A stretch of 64,000 nucleotides of DNA from Shimia ponticola. GTDB lineage: Bacteria > Pseudomonadota > Alphaproteobacteria > Rhodobacterales > Rhodobacteraceae. Position 1 is the first letter of the stretch; the number at the start of each line of letters is the position of its first letter. Shown piece after piece: positions 53,443 to 62,081 of the stretch. Position numbers and translations under genes: made by a program. The stretch covers positions 434,001 through 498,000 of the forward strand of contig NZ_VCDK01000003.1 of the NCBI RefSeq assembly GCF_007995215.1, given 5' to 3'. The notes under the pieces are model-generated. The model was not told the origin of the DNA, made no database searches, and saw only the letters and a list, made by a program, of their open reading frames with translations.

Positions 53443-54339
53443 TTATCCTTTCACGGCGCCGGCAGCGATGCCGCGCACGAAGAGTTTGCCTGAGACGAAG
53501 TACACGGTGAGCGGCACGAGACCCGTCAGGATCGTTGCGGCCATGTTCACGTTGTACTCTTTCTCGCCAAAGGTCGAATTCACGATGTTATTGAGCTGAA
53601 CCGTCATCGGGTACGTCTCGGGACGTGCGTAGACGATGCCAAAGAGGAAGTCGTTCCAGATGCCCGTGATCTGAAGAATGACAGCCACCACAAGGATCGG
53701 CACCGACATCGGTAACATCACCTTGAAAAAGATACCCCAGAACCCTGCGCCATCGACGCGTGCGGCCTTGAACAACTCTTCCGGCAGCGAACTAAAGTAG
53801 TTGCGGAAAAGAAGCGTCAGGATCGGCATCCCGAAGATCGTATGCACAATGATCAATCCGACCAAATCGCCATAAACACCCAGATTTCGCAGGATGATAA
53901 CGATGGGATACAGCATTAGCTGATACGGGATGAACGCACCGAAGATCAGGATGGTAAAGAACACGTTTGCCCCGCGGTAGGGCCAGTTGGCCAACGCGTA
54001 GCCATTCACCGATGCCACCGCGATCGACACGATGACCGACGGCACAGTGATGATGACCGAATTCCAGAACCCGCGGCTCAGGCCGTCACAGTTCAACCCG
54101 GTACACGCGGTCGCCCATGCCTTGAACCAAGCGTCCAAGTTAACGGCATCTGGAAGCGCGAACACATTGCCTTGCCGGATTTCCGGCAGCGTTTTCAACG
54201 ACGTGACAATCATCACATAAAGCGGTGCGAGATAGTAGAGTGCGAGAATGATCAGCGTGCCGTAAACAAAGACAGAGCCGAGCGTCCACGTGTTCTTTGG
54301 CTTCGCGCCCGAGGGCGTGTTAGTGGAACTAGCGGCCAT
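53443..54339 (-). CDS. Carbohydrate ABC transporter permease (MalG type)
   Basis: 298 aa with six membrane helices. The EAA loop ELFKAARVDGAGFWGIFFKVMLPMSVPIL is at about 187-215, and an extended periplasmic segment after helix 1 (NLDAWFKAWATACTGLNCDGLSRGF) contains two cysteines. Partner of the MalF-type permease, whose gene it overlaps by 11 bp. Confidence 0.94.
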   Translation of the reverse strand: MAASSTNTPSGAKPKNTWTLGSVFVYGTLIILALYYLAPLYVMIVTSLKTLPEIRQGNVFALPDAVNLDAWFKAWATACTGLNCDGLSRGFWNSVIITVPSVIVSIAVASVNGYALANWPYRGANVFFTILIFGAFIPYQLMLYPIVIILRNLGVYGDLVGLIIVHTIFGMPILTLLFRNYFSSLPEELFKAARVDGAGFWGIFFKVMLPMSVPILVVAVILQITGIWNDFLFGIVYARPETYPMTVQLNNIVNSTFGEKEYNVNMAATILTGLVPLTVYFVSGKLFVRGIAAGAVKG

Positions 54340-55225
54340 TGCGACGTCCTCCGAATTCGTAAATCGACCACGGCACGATGATGATCAGGACAAAGCACAA
54401 CATCATCGTAGAGGCGGCAAAGCCCTGCCCCAGATTCTGGTTCCGGAACATCATTTCATAGACGTATTTGGCCGGGACCTCAGTTGCGAGACCTGGTCCG
54501 CCTTGGGTCTGAGCAACGATCAGGTCGAATACTTTGATAATAGCAGTTGCGACCAGAACGATCGCCGTCACAAAGATTGGACGCATCATCGGGATCACGA
54601 TGTAGACATAGGTTTTCCAGGCCGGAATGCCGTCCACGCGAGCGGCTTTCCACACGTCCTCATCAATGCCACGCAATCCAGCGAGCATGATCACCATGAC
54701 AAGGCCGGTGCCCTGCCAAAGCCCGGCCATCAGAACCCCATAGATTGCCCAATCCGGGTTCGTAAGAGGCGCAAACGTAAAGCTTTCCCAACCCCAATCT
54801 CGGACCACTTTTTGCAGACCAAAGCTCGGGTTCAACATCCACTGCCAAGTCAAGCCAGTTACGACAAATGACAGCGCGTAGGGATACAGGAAGATGGTGC
54901 GAAACACGTTTTCGCCGCGGATCTTTTGGTCCAGCAGGGCGGCCATCAGGAAGCCCAAAAACAGCGAAAACGCCATCATGCAAAACCCGTAGATGGCAAG
55001 GTTTTGCATGGAGATAATCCAGCGGTCGGTGTCCCAGAGCCGATCATACTGATCCAGCCCCACCCAACGCCACCGTGGCAGCAGGCGCGACCCGGTAAAG
55101 GAATAAGCGACTGTCCAAAGGGTACAGCCCACGAAAATCACAATCGCCGTCAGCGCCATCGGGATCGAGGCAATTTTTGACGACATGTTTCGAAGTAGTT
55201 GATTTGGGCGCGTTGCGGACGCCAT
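54329..55225 (-). CDS. Carbohydrate ABC transporter permease (MalF type)
   Basis: 298 aa with six membrane helices and the EAA loop DVWKAARVDGIPAWKTYVYIVIPMMRPIF. FRTIFLYPYALSFVVTGLTWQWMLNPSFGLQ is characteristic of the glucose/mannose-type sugar permeases. It forms the translocation pore with the MalG-type protein. An 82-bp gap containing a 12-bp-stem hairpin separates it from the binding-protein gene upstream. Confidence 0.94.
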   Translation of the reverse strand: MASATRPNQLLRNMSSKIASIPMALTAIVIFVGCTLWTVAYSFTGSRLLPRWRWVGLDQYDRLWDTDRWIISMQNLAIYGFCMMAFSLFLGFLMAALLDQKIRGENVFRTIFLYPYALSFVVTGLTWQWMLNPSFGLQKVVRDWGWESFTFAPLTNPDWAIYGVLMAGLWQGTGLVMVIMLAGLRGIDEDVWKAARVDGIPAWKTYVYIVIPMMRPIFVTAIVLVATAIIKVFDLIVAQTQGGPGLATEVPAKYVYEMMFRNQNLGQGFAASTMMLCFVLIIIVPWSIYEFGGRRNGR

Positions 55226-55253
55226 CGTGGACCCTCCCCAGAAGTCTCAGACA

Positions 55254-55282
55254 GGGACCGGCGCGGTGTGCGCGCCGGTCCC
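55254..55282 (-). terminator. Intercistronic hairpin between the binding-protein and permease genes
   Basis: GGGACCGGCGCG (55254-55265) and CGCGCCGGTCCC (55271-55282) form a perfect 12-bp stem with a 5-nt loop. It lies 25 bp past the binding-protein stop. Hairpins here commonly protect the binding-protein message so that it outnumbers the permease message. Confidence 0.7.
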
Positions 55283-55307
55283 CAGTTTTCAGGCTAGGCC
55301 CGCGCGA

Positions 55308-56540
55308 TTAGTCTGCGCGTGCGATGATGCCTGCATACTTCTCTTGGACTTCAGCAGCGGACATGTCGCTGTTCCAGAACTGAACGATCAGGTCGTTGAC
55401 TTGGCCGATGGTGTCTTGGCTCAGCGCGATGTTTGCGCCCGCCAGGATTTTACCGTCTGCCAGAAGGCCCAAGCCTTTATTCATGCAGTCGTTGGCTGCC
55501 GAAAGATCGACGTCACCGCGCACTGGCAGCGAGCCTTTCTTCAGGTTGAAGTCAACCTGCACCTCTTTCGAAATCATCAGCGATGCCAGCTCAAGCTGTG
55601 CCGCTTCGACGTCTGCGTCCGAGTTCTTGGGGAAGTAGAACGCGTCACCACCCAGCGACAGAACCGGGTTCACACCCAGACCTGGCAGACAGGTGTAGTC
55701 TTCGCCAGCAACGGCCTCAGCCACAGCGAATTCGCCTTGCGCCCAGTCACCCATGATCTGTGCGGCCGCTTGGCCTTCGATCACAGCTGCAGTTGCCAGG
55801 TTCCAGTCGGTGACGGTGATGTCAGCGGCCAAGTCACGCGCTGCAGCAGCAGCTTCGAAGACAGCGGCGTAGGCTGGGCCTGCGGCGACATCGGCGTCTT
55901 TGGCAACGTTCACTTGCTCCCAAGCTTCTGGGCCAGCGATTGCAACAGCCAGCACCTCAGTGATTGCACCGGCTTGCTGCCACGCTTGTGAACCAACCGC
56001 GAGAGGCGCAACACCCGCTTCACGCAGAGCCGGAGCGGCTGCAACGAATTCATCCCAGTTCGATGGAACGTCTGTGCCCGCTTTCGCAAACGCATCGTTG
56101 TTCAGCCAGATCCACTGCCATGAGTGAATGTTCACAGGCACACAGTACAGGCGGCCATCATATGTGCAGGAATCCAGCAGAGATGACGGGAACACAAAGT
56201 CGCGCCAACCTTCTTGTTCCGCCAGATCGGTCAGGTCCAGGAACAAACCTTCCTGGATCAGGTCTTCGGTCTGACGGCCGTGGTTAAACTGAGTGGCGCC
56301 CATTGGGTCACCGCCCAGCAGGCGCGACACAACAGCCGGAATGGCGTTCGTACCGCCGCCGCCAGCAATCGCGCCGTCGACCCACGTGTGGCCCGTTGCG
56401 TCAAGAGCTTTGGCGAACTCGGCTACAGCCGCAGCTTCACCGCCGGATGTCCACCAGTGGACAACCTCAAGCTCTGCTGCCGTCGCCGCGCTAGCGCTAA
56501 CAAGCGCAGTGGTGGCCAGCACCTTAGTTAGGTGTTTCAT
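55308..56540 (-). CDS. Sugar ABC transporter substrate-binding protein
   Basis: 410 aa. Signal peptide about 1-21 (ending TAATAAE). The mature start LEVVHWWTSGGEAAAVAEFAKAL, and GGDPMGATQFNHGRQTEDLI, YCVPVNIHSWQWIWLNNDAFAKAGTDVPSNWDEF are close to the glucose/mannose-type binding proteins (GtsA-like), with aromatic residues to stack sugars. AGGGAGG precedes the ATG. First gene of the transporter operon and divergent from the LacI regulator. Confidence 0.93.
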   Translation of the reverse strand: MKHLTKVLATTALVSASAATAAELEVVHWWTSGGEAAAVAEFAKALDATGHTWVDGAIAGGGGTNAIPAVVSRLLGGDPMGATQFNHGRQTEDLIQEGLFLDLTDLAEQEGWRDFVFPSSLLDSCTYDGRLYCVPVNIHSWQWIWLNNDAFAKAGTDVPSNWDEFVAAAPALREAGVAPLAVGSQAWQQAGAITEVLAVAIAGPEAWEQVNVAKDADVAAGPAYAAVFEAAAAARDLAADITVTDWNLATAAVIEGQAAAQIMGDWAQGEFAVAEAVAGEDYTCLPGLGVNPVLSLGGDAFYFPKNSDADVEAAQLELASLMISKEVQVDFNLKKGSLPVRGDVDLSAANDCMNKGLGLLADGKILAGANIALSQDTIGQVNDLIVQFWNSDMSAAEVQEKYAGIIARAD

Positions 56541-56603
56541 TTATTCCTCCCTAGAATTTATGCTTTGACGTAAAGGCATTTCATTTTACAAATCAACAAA
56601 AAT

Positions 56604-56617
56604 CTAAAACGATTTAG
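56604..56617. promoter_or_regulatory. Candidate LacI-family operator
   Basis: CTAAAACGATTTAG is a near-perfect dyad (one mismatch) with the central CG typical of LacI-family operators. It is in the 167-bp gap between the binding-protein gene (start 56540) and the LacI gene (start 56708), so it could control both. Confidence 0.5.
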
Positions 56618-56707
56618 GAAGTTGTTACGGGTGGCTGCGCAACACGGCTTGCAGTCCGCATCATCCCTACCAACCCGGATTGATGAAACCGTAAGTGACT
56701 GAAAGAA

Positions 56708-57721
56708 ATGGCGAAAAAGAGACCGACACTTAAGACGATCGCACAAATGACCGGTTTCGCCGTGCCAACCGTGTCGCGTGCGCTCAGCGATGCCCCTGAC
56801 ATTGGCGCCGCCACAAAAGCCAAGGTTTTGCAGGTCGCTGAAGAGATCGGGTACGTCCCGAATCATGAAGGTCTCAGACTTCGCACGGGCAAGACGATGA
56901 ACATTGCCCTGATCCTGGCCACGCTTGATCAGGTGACAGATAAATACGGTCTGTTGATCGGGTCAGTCGCCCGCGCGTTGCGCGGAACAGGATATACATT
57001 GTCGATCACACCGTATTCGCCCGAAGACGATCCGTTGGCCGCCGTACGGCAGGTTGTCGAAGCCAAACAAGCCGACGCCATTATTGTTGAGCGGATCATG
57101 ATCGACGATCCACGTATCCGGTATATGGCTGAAACAGAGTTTCCGTTTGTGATGTATGGCCGCACCGATGTGCCCGGGACATTCCACTATTATGACTTTG
57201 ACAATCACGCCTTCGGGCGTGCGGCCGCCCAGTCAATGCTGGATCGCGGACGCAAGCGTCTTTTGGTGATCCCGCCGCCACCAGATCAAACCTATTCGCG
57301 TCACATCATCGAAGGCATCCTGAGCGTCACAGCCCCGCTGGGTGTTGAACCGGAGTTTTTGCGCGGGGTGCACAATCTCAAAGGTCGAGAAGACGCATAC
57401 GCGACGGTCCATGACCGGTTACAGCTAGGCCCACTGCCCGATGGCATCATCTGTTGTGCAAGCCGTGAGGCGATCGTTGCCTTGCGCGCGATGCGTCGTC
57501 TTGGCCTAAAGACCGGCGTCGATATTGATGTTTTTTCGAAGGAAAGCGCCCCTTTGCTGTCGGATATCGACAGCAAGGTCATGACCTATTTCGAGGACGT
57601 GGAGAAAGCCGGTGGTTTTCTTGCGAAAGCGGCCATCAGATTGATCGAAAACCCGACGGCGGCTCCGCTGCAATTCGTGGACCGGTATGATTGGCAACCC
57701 GAGCCCGCTCCGGTTGCCTGA
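56708..57721 (+). CDS. LacI-family transcriptional regulator
   Basis: 337 aa. HTH at about 7-27 (TLKTIAQMTGFAVPTVSRALSDAPDIGAATKAKV), then the periplasmic-binding-like sugar-sensing domain (MNIALILATLDQVTDKYGLLIGSVARAL, DFDNHAFGRAAAQSMLDRGRKRLLVI, DGIICCASREAIVALRAMRRLG). Such regulators release DNA, or in some cases bind it, when a sugar is present. Divergent from the sugar transporter and mannosidase genes and almost certainly their regulator. Confidence 0.92.
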   Translation: MAKKRPTLKTIAQMTGFAVPTVSRALSDAPDIGAATKAKVLQVAEEIGYVPNHEGLRLRTGKTMNIALILATLDQVTDKYGLLIGSVARALRGTGYTLSITPYSPEDDPLAAVRQVVEAKQADAIIVERIMIDDPRIRYMAETEFPFVMYGRTDVPGTFHYYDFDNHAFGRAAAQSMLDRGRKRLLVIPPPPDQTYSRHIIEGILSVTAPLGVEPEFLRGVHNLKGREDAYATVHDRLQLGPLPDGIICCASREAIVALRAMRRLGLKTGVDIDVFSKESAPLLSDIDSKVMTYFEDVEKAGGFLAKAAIRLIENPTAAPLQFVDRYDWQPEPAPVA

Positions 57722-57724
57722 TCC

Positions 57725-58474
57725 CTACATCGTGTAGTTCAACCCAAGACGTCCGCCATCGACATAGATGGTCTCACCGGTGATGTAGCTGGCTTTCTTG
57801 CTGGCCAGAAATGCCACTACATCCCCGATTTCGCGCGCAGTTCCCGCCCGCCCCAAAGGCGTGCGCGACATTGCTTTTGCGAATGCATCCGGGTTGGCAT
57901 TGACGCCCGCCATCATGGCTGTGTCGATCGAGCCCGGCCCAACCGCATTGACGCGAATGTTGTGCGGCGCAAGCGCCAAGGCCGCCACTTTGGTCAACTG
58001 CATGACACCGCCCTTGGACGCGCAATAGGCCGGGATCGCAGGGATCGCGACCTGCGCATTGATGGACGACATATTGACGATCGCGCCTTCGATGCCCGCA
58101 TCAATCATCTGCTTGGCCACAGTCTGGGTTCCAAGGAAAACGCCGGTCAGATTGATACCGATGACAGTCTGAAAATCCTGAAGCGTGTAATCCAAAAAAT
58201 CTGCTGGCATCGCCACGCCGGCATTGTTGACCAGAACATGCGGCACTCCATGATCGCGCGCTATGGTGTCAAACAACGCCAGAACCGCGTCAGGGTCGCC
58301 CATGTCGCAGGTCATCGCCACGGCATCGTCCCCAAGGCCCTTGGCGGCGGCTTGCACACCTTCGGCGTTGATGTCGACCAAAATGCAGCGATGACCGTCT
58401 TCCGCCAAAGCTTCGGCGCAGGCGAGGCCAATTCCCTGGGCACCGCCCGTGATGACCGCGATAGGTTTTGTCAT
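57725..58474 (-). CDS. Short-chain dehydrogenase/reductase
   Basis: 249 aa classical SDR. Cofactor motif TGGAQGIG (9-16), NNAG (83-86), catalytic Ser137 (NMSS), Tyr150 and Lys154 (Y-C-A-S-K). Asp34 after the second strand (LVDIN) suggests NAD(H) preference. The C terminus ITGETIYVDGGRLGLNYTM is standard. It might oxidise a sugar or polyol, but specificity cannot be read. It converges with the LacI gene, ending 3 bp from it, and lies 154 bp from galE. Confidence 0.93.
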   Translation of the reverse strand: MTKPIAVITGGAQGIGLACAEALAEDGHRCILVDINAEGVQAAAKGLGDDAVAMTCDMGDPDAVLALFDTIARDHGVPHVLVNNAGVAMPADFLDYTLQDFQTVIGINLTGVFLGTQTVAKQMIDAGIEGAIVNMSSINAQVAIPAIPAYCASKGGVMQLTKVAALALAPHNIRVNAVGPGSIDTAMMAGVNANPDAFAKAMSRTPLGRAGTAREIGDVVAFLASKKASYITGETIYVDGGRLGLNYTM

Positions 58475-58628
58475 GTGATGTCCCTCGGTTCATTGGGATT
58501 TTTGCGGGCAATGCACGCGCGCCGCAGAAATCGGATTTGCTGCGGATAATGCACCGGTCACAGCTGTCTGCAACAGATCAATTCCCGACGCGCGCCGATG
58601 CCGTCCGGTTAAGAGCCCTTGTGACCCC

Positions 58629-59642
58629 TTACTCTTTCGCGCCGGTTTGAATCCAATGCCAGCTGGATGCACACATCTCGTCAAGCGTCCGCTTTGCCTC
58701 GAAGCCCAGCAATTCACGTGCGCGGTCGACCTCAGCGCACAGTACCGGGACGTCGCCGTCACGCCGATCTGTGACGACATGGGGCAGCGTTTTTCCGCAG
58801 GCGCGGGAATAGGCCTGCAGCATGTCAAAGACCGAACTTCCGATCCCTGTGCCGAGGTTGACGGTATGGCCCAGATTGCTTGCCATCAGCGCATCAAGAG
58901 ATTTCACATGCCCCATGGCCAGATCGCACACATGCACATAGTCCCGCACCCCCGTGCCGTCAGGCGTGTCGTAGTCGTCACCAAACACGTTGAGATGCGA
59001 CAATTCTCCGGCGGCCACTTTGGCGATATAGGGCATCAAATTGTTCGGAATGTCGGACGGATCTTCGCCGATTGTGCCGCTTGGATGCGCACCTACAGGA
59101 TTGAAATATCTAAGAATGCCAAATGCCCAAGCCGGATCGGCGGCGGCGGCCTGTTCGAGGATCTGCTCACTCATCAGCTTGGTAAAGGCATAGGGGCTGG
59201 TGTAACTGCGGGGCGCGGATTCAGGGATCGGGATAATGTCCGGATCGCCATACACGGTCGCCGACGACGAAAACACGAGCCTGCGCACGTCATGGGCATC
59301 CATCAGCCTGAGTAGGGTCGTGAGACCACCGACATTGGTTTCGACATAGTCGACGGGGTAAGATACGCTTTCGCCCACCGCCTTCTTTGCAGCAAAATGC
59401 ACGACCGCATCGAATTCATGAGCGTTAAAAACGCGTTCCATAAACGCATCGTCCAGAACCGAGCCTTCGTAGGCCTCGACCTTGTTCAGACCTGTCAAAC
59501 GCCCCAGCCGGGTCAGAACCGATGGTTTGGAATTTGAAAAATCATCAACGATGACAACAGAGTAGCCTGCCTCAACCAAGGCAACGAACGTATGTGACCC
59601 AATGTACCCTGCACCACCGGTCAAAAGAACTGTTCTAGTCAT
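58629..59642 (-). CDS. galE: UDP-glucose 4-epimerase GalE
   Basis: 337 aa. Extended SDR: NAD motif TGGAGYIGSHTFVALVEAGYSVVIVDDFSNS, active-site Y-A-F-T-K, and FGDDYDTPDGTGVRDYVHVCDLA plus NLGTGIGSSVFDMLQAY, which are specific to GalE. It interconverts UDP-glucose and UDP-galactose, feeding galactosyl units to surface glycans. It starts 6 bp after the sugar-transferase stop and is the last gene of the rfbCBDA-transferase-galE operon. Confidence 0.95.
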   Translation of the reverse strand: MTRTVLLTGGAGYIGSHTFVALVEAGYSVVIVDDFSNSKPSVLTRLGRLTGLNKVEAYEGSVLDDAFMERVFNAHEFDAVVHFAAKKAVGESVSYPVDYVETNVGGLTTLLRLMDAHDVRRLVFSSSATVYGDPDIIPIPESAPRSYTSPYAFTKLMSEQILEQAAAADPAWAFGILRYFNPVGAHPSGTIGEDPSDIPNNLMPYIAKVAAGELSHLNVFGDDYDTPDGTGVRDYVHVCDLAMGHVKSLDALMASNLGHTVNLGTGIGSSVFDMLQAYSRACGKTLPHVVTDRRDGDVPVLCAEVDRARELLGFEAKRTLDEMCASSWHWIQTGAKE

Positions 59643-59648
59643 GAAAGC

Positions 59649-60284
59649 CTAACGTGGATTTGCGCGTTCCACGGTCAGCAAGACCACAGTTTTCCAAATC
59701 AAGTAAAGGTCGAAGGCCAACGAACGCCTAGAAATATAGTTCATGTCCCAGCGCAGTTTGTGACGCGCGCCGCCGAGTGTCTCGGTATATCCCAACCGCC
59801 ATTGCGCGAGCCCCGTGATCCCCGGTTTCACACGGTGTCTTTGCCAATAAAACGGCAGGGCGCGGGCATAGTCAGATGCGAACTCGATCTGTTCAGGGCG
59901 CGGTCCTACCAAAGCCATGTTGCCAAGGGCGAGGTTTACGATTTGAGGCAATTCATCGAGATGCGTTTTTCTGAGCCACCGTCCAAACGGCGTCAGGCGG
60001 GCCGTTTCACCGCCTTCGAATGCGGCCTGCCGCCGCTGACCGGTCATCGTGCGAAATTTCCAAAGCGTAAATGTGCGACCATGCAAACCGACGCGGACCT
60101 GCGAAAAGAAAAGCGGCCCCGGGTTCCATACCGGATTTAGGGCACACAGCACGCAGGCGAGCAACAGACATAGAGGTGCCGCGACGACAACGGCCACGAG
60201 GTCTATCAATCGAGAAACTTGTCCAAAGGGAACGCGAGCCTGCCTCCCCCACGATCTGCCAAAACCATGTGCCCGCGGCGTCAT
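59649..60284 (-). CDS. Polyprenyl-phosphate sugar-phosphate transferase (initiating glycosyltransferase)
   Basis: 211 aa. One membrane helix near 25-50, then the bacterial sugar transferase domain: FTLWKFRTM, RLTPFGRWLRKTHLDELPQIVNLALGNMALVGPRPEQ and VKPGITGLAQW. The conserved D-E and R-P residues are present. It is the short form without the N-terminal four-helix domain. It places the first sugar phosphate on undecaprenyl phosphate, starting an exopolysaccharide, O-antigen or similar unit. ATGA overlap with rfbA. Confidence 0.92.
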   Translation of the reverse strand: MTPRAHGFGRSWGRQARVPFGQVSRLIDLVAVVVAAPLCLLLACVLCALNPVWNPGPLFFSQVRVGLHGRTFTLWKFRTMTGQRRQAAFEGGETARLTPFGRWLRKTHLDELPQIVNLALGNMALVGPRPEQIEFASDYARALPFYWQRHRVKPGITGLAQWRLGYTETLGGARHKLRWDMNYISRRSLAFDLYLIWKTVVLLTVERANPR

Positions 60285-61219
60285 GCTGCCCGCGCGGGGC
60301 TATCTTGCAGCGGACGCTCAACTGCCTTGCCGCCCTGGCCACGCTTGAGGTTCTGATGCAACGCCTGACCATAGCCAGACGTCTTCATCTGATCCGCAAG
60401 GTCAAAGAGCATCTGTGCCTCGATCCAGCCCTGCCGATAGGCCGTCAGATCTGGGGATCCGATCAGGTCCCCCGTCGCCTGCTGTCGCGAACGGACATGC
60501 TGCGCGGCTGAAAACAGGCCATCATGTGTGCCCGTATCCATCCAGCAGGCCGCGTTATCGGTCGGCAATTTCAGCAGCCGCAGTGCGCCTGCCGACAGAT
60601 ACAGGTTCAAAAGGTCAATGATTTCAAGCTCACCTCTTGCCGATGGCGTCAGGGTCTTGGCCCAAATCGTCGCGCGCGCATCACAAACGTAGACGCCGGT
60701 CACAGCCGTGTTTGTTGTTGGGTTCTGAGGTTTTTCTTCCAACAAAACGACGTGACCCGAGGTGTCGACATGTGCCAGGCCAAACCGTTCGGGATCAGGC
60801 ACCGAAGCCCCCAAAATGGTCGCCCCGGCCCCACGCGCCATCGCGTTGCGCAGGACGCTCGGCAATTGCGGTACATCAAACAGGTTATCGCCCAGGATCA
60901 GCACTGAAGGCGCGCCATCCAGGTAAGCATCTGCCAGAAGATAGGCTTGCGCCAGGCCATCGGGGCGTGGCTGTGCGATATAGGTCAGGTCGATACCCCA
61001 CTGGGCACCATCTCCCAGCAGGTCGCGATAGTCGCTGTGATCTTGAGGCGTGGTTATAATGGCAATGTCGCGCAGCCCCGCCTCCATTAACGTGGTCAGC
61101 GGATAATAAATCATGGGTTTGTCATAGACCGGCATCAGCTGTTTCGACGTGACGCGCGTGGTTGGCCAAAGCCGCGAGCCGGTTCCACCGGCCAGAATGA
61201 TCCCTTTGTATCCGCGCAT
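60281..61219 (-). CDS. rfbA: Glucose-1-phosphate thymidylyltransferase RfbA/RmlA
   Basis: 312 aa from ATG 61219; the longer frame to 61393 overlaps rfbD and was dropped. Nucleotide-binding motif GIILAGGTGSRLWPTT with the later K-Q-L-M-P-V-Y-D-K-P, and SVLILGDNLF plus FGLAHVDTSGHVVLLEEKPQNP match RmlA. It makes dTDP-glucose, the first step to dTDP-L-rhamnose. It carries about 20 extra C-terminal residues compared with the family. It starts 1 bp after the rfbD stop. Confidence 0.95.
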   Translation of the reverse strand: MRGYKGIILAGGTGSRLWPTTRVTSKQLMPVYDKPMIYYPLTTLMEAGLRDIAIITTPQDHSDYRDLLGDGAQWGIDLTYIAQPRPDGLAQAYLLADAYLDGAPSVLILGDNLFDVPQLPSVLRNAMARGAGATILGASVPDPERFGLAHVDTSGHVVLLEEKPQNPTTNTAVTGVYVCDARATIWAKTLTPSARGELEIIDLLNLYLSAGALRLLKLPTDNAACWMDTGTHDGLFSAAQHVRSRQQATGDLIGSPDLTAYRQGWIEAQMLFDLADQMKTSGYGQALHQNLKRGQGGKAVERPLQDSPARAA

Positions 61220-61220
61220 C

Positions 61221-62081
61221 TCAGGCCACCTTTGCGGCGGCTTGCAGGTCGCGCACAACAGAAGGCAATGCAGTGCGCCAATCGGCTGGCTTGATCCCAA
61301 AGGCCACTGCCAAGGAATGACAGCACAACCGGCTGTTTTGGGGTCGTCTCGCGATGGCGGCATAGGCCGATGTGCTGATCGGGACCACATCAACGCCGAG
61401 CTTGGCTTCGGTCAGGATTTCATGCGCAAAATCCGCCCAACTCAGCGCTTTGTCGCCGCAAAAGTGGTAGGTCCCCGACAGCTCGGGACGCGCGCAAAGC
61501 GAAGTCGCAACGGTCATGGCCGCCCGGGCAAGCGCATCGGCTGGAGTCGGTGCACCGATCTGATCATCGACCACCGAAAGCTGCGGGCGCGCCCGAGCGG
61601 CGCGCAGGATGGTCGAAACAAAATTCCCTATCCTGCCAGAAAACACCCAAGATGTGCGAAGAATCGCATGGACCCCGCCTGACGCCCGCACCGTATCTTC
61701 GCCAGCGAGTTTTGAACGGCCATAAACCTGAATGGGCGAAGGCGTGTCCTCAGGTCGCCAATGCCCCCGCCCGGATCCGTCAAAGACATAGTCGGTCGAC
61801 AGATGAACAAGTGGGATCCGTTTCTTGGTGCAAGCCATCGCCATGGCCGCAGGCGCGCGGGCATTTACAACAAACGCCTCGCCAGTGTGAGTCTCTGCCC
61901 GATCGACGGCTGTCATGGCCGCGGCATTGATCACTGCATCCACCTCGGCGCGTTCAATAAGTCGCGCACAGCCTTGGGGGTTGGTCAAATCAGCCTCTGC
62001 GCGGTTAAGCGCGACAACGTTGTCGTGTTTCGACAGCGCATTTCCGACCTGTCCCGTGGCTCCGAAAACGAGAACTCTCAT
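61221..62081 (-). CDS. rfbD: dTDP-4-dehydrorhamnose reductase RfbD/RmlD
   Basis: 286 aa from ATG 62081, which overlaps the rfbB stop (ATGA). Rossmann motif VFGATGQVGNAL, STDYVFDGSGRGHWRPEDTPSPIQVYGRSKLAGE with the Y-G-R-S-K catalytic pair, and GTYHFCGDKALSWADFA. Last step: reduction to dTDP-L-rhamnose with NAD(P)H. Confidence 0.95.
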   Translation of the reverse strand: MRVLVFGATGQVGNALSKHDNVVALNRAEADLTNPQGCARLIERAEVDAVINAAAMTAVDRAETHTGEAFVVNARAPAAMAMACTKKRIPLVHLSTDYVFDGSGRGHWRPEDTPSPIQVYGRSKLAGEDTVRASGGVHAILRTSWVFSGRIGNFVSTILRAARARPQLSVVDDQIGAPTPADALARAAMTVATSLCARPELSGTYHFCGDKALSWADFAHEILTEAKLGVDVVPISTSAYAAIARRPQNSRLCCHSLAVAFGIKPADWRTALPSVVRDLQAAAKVA

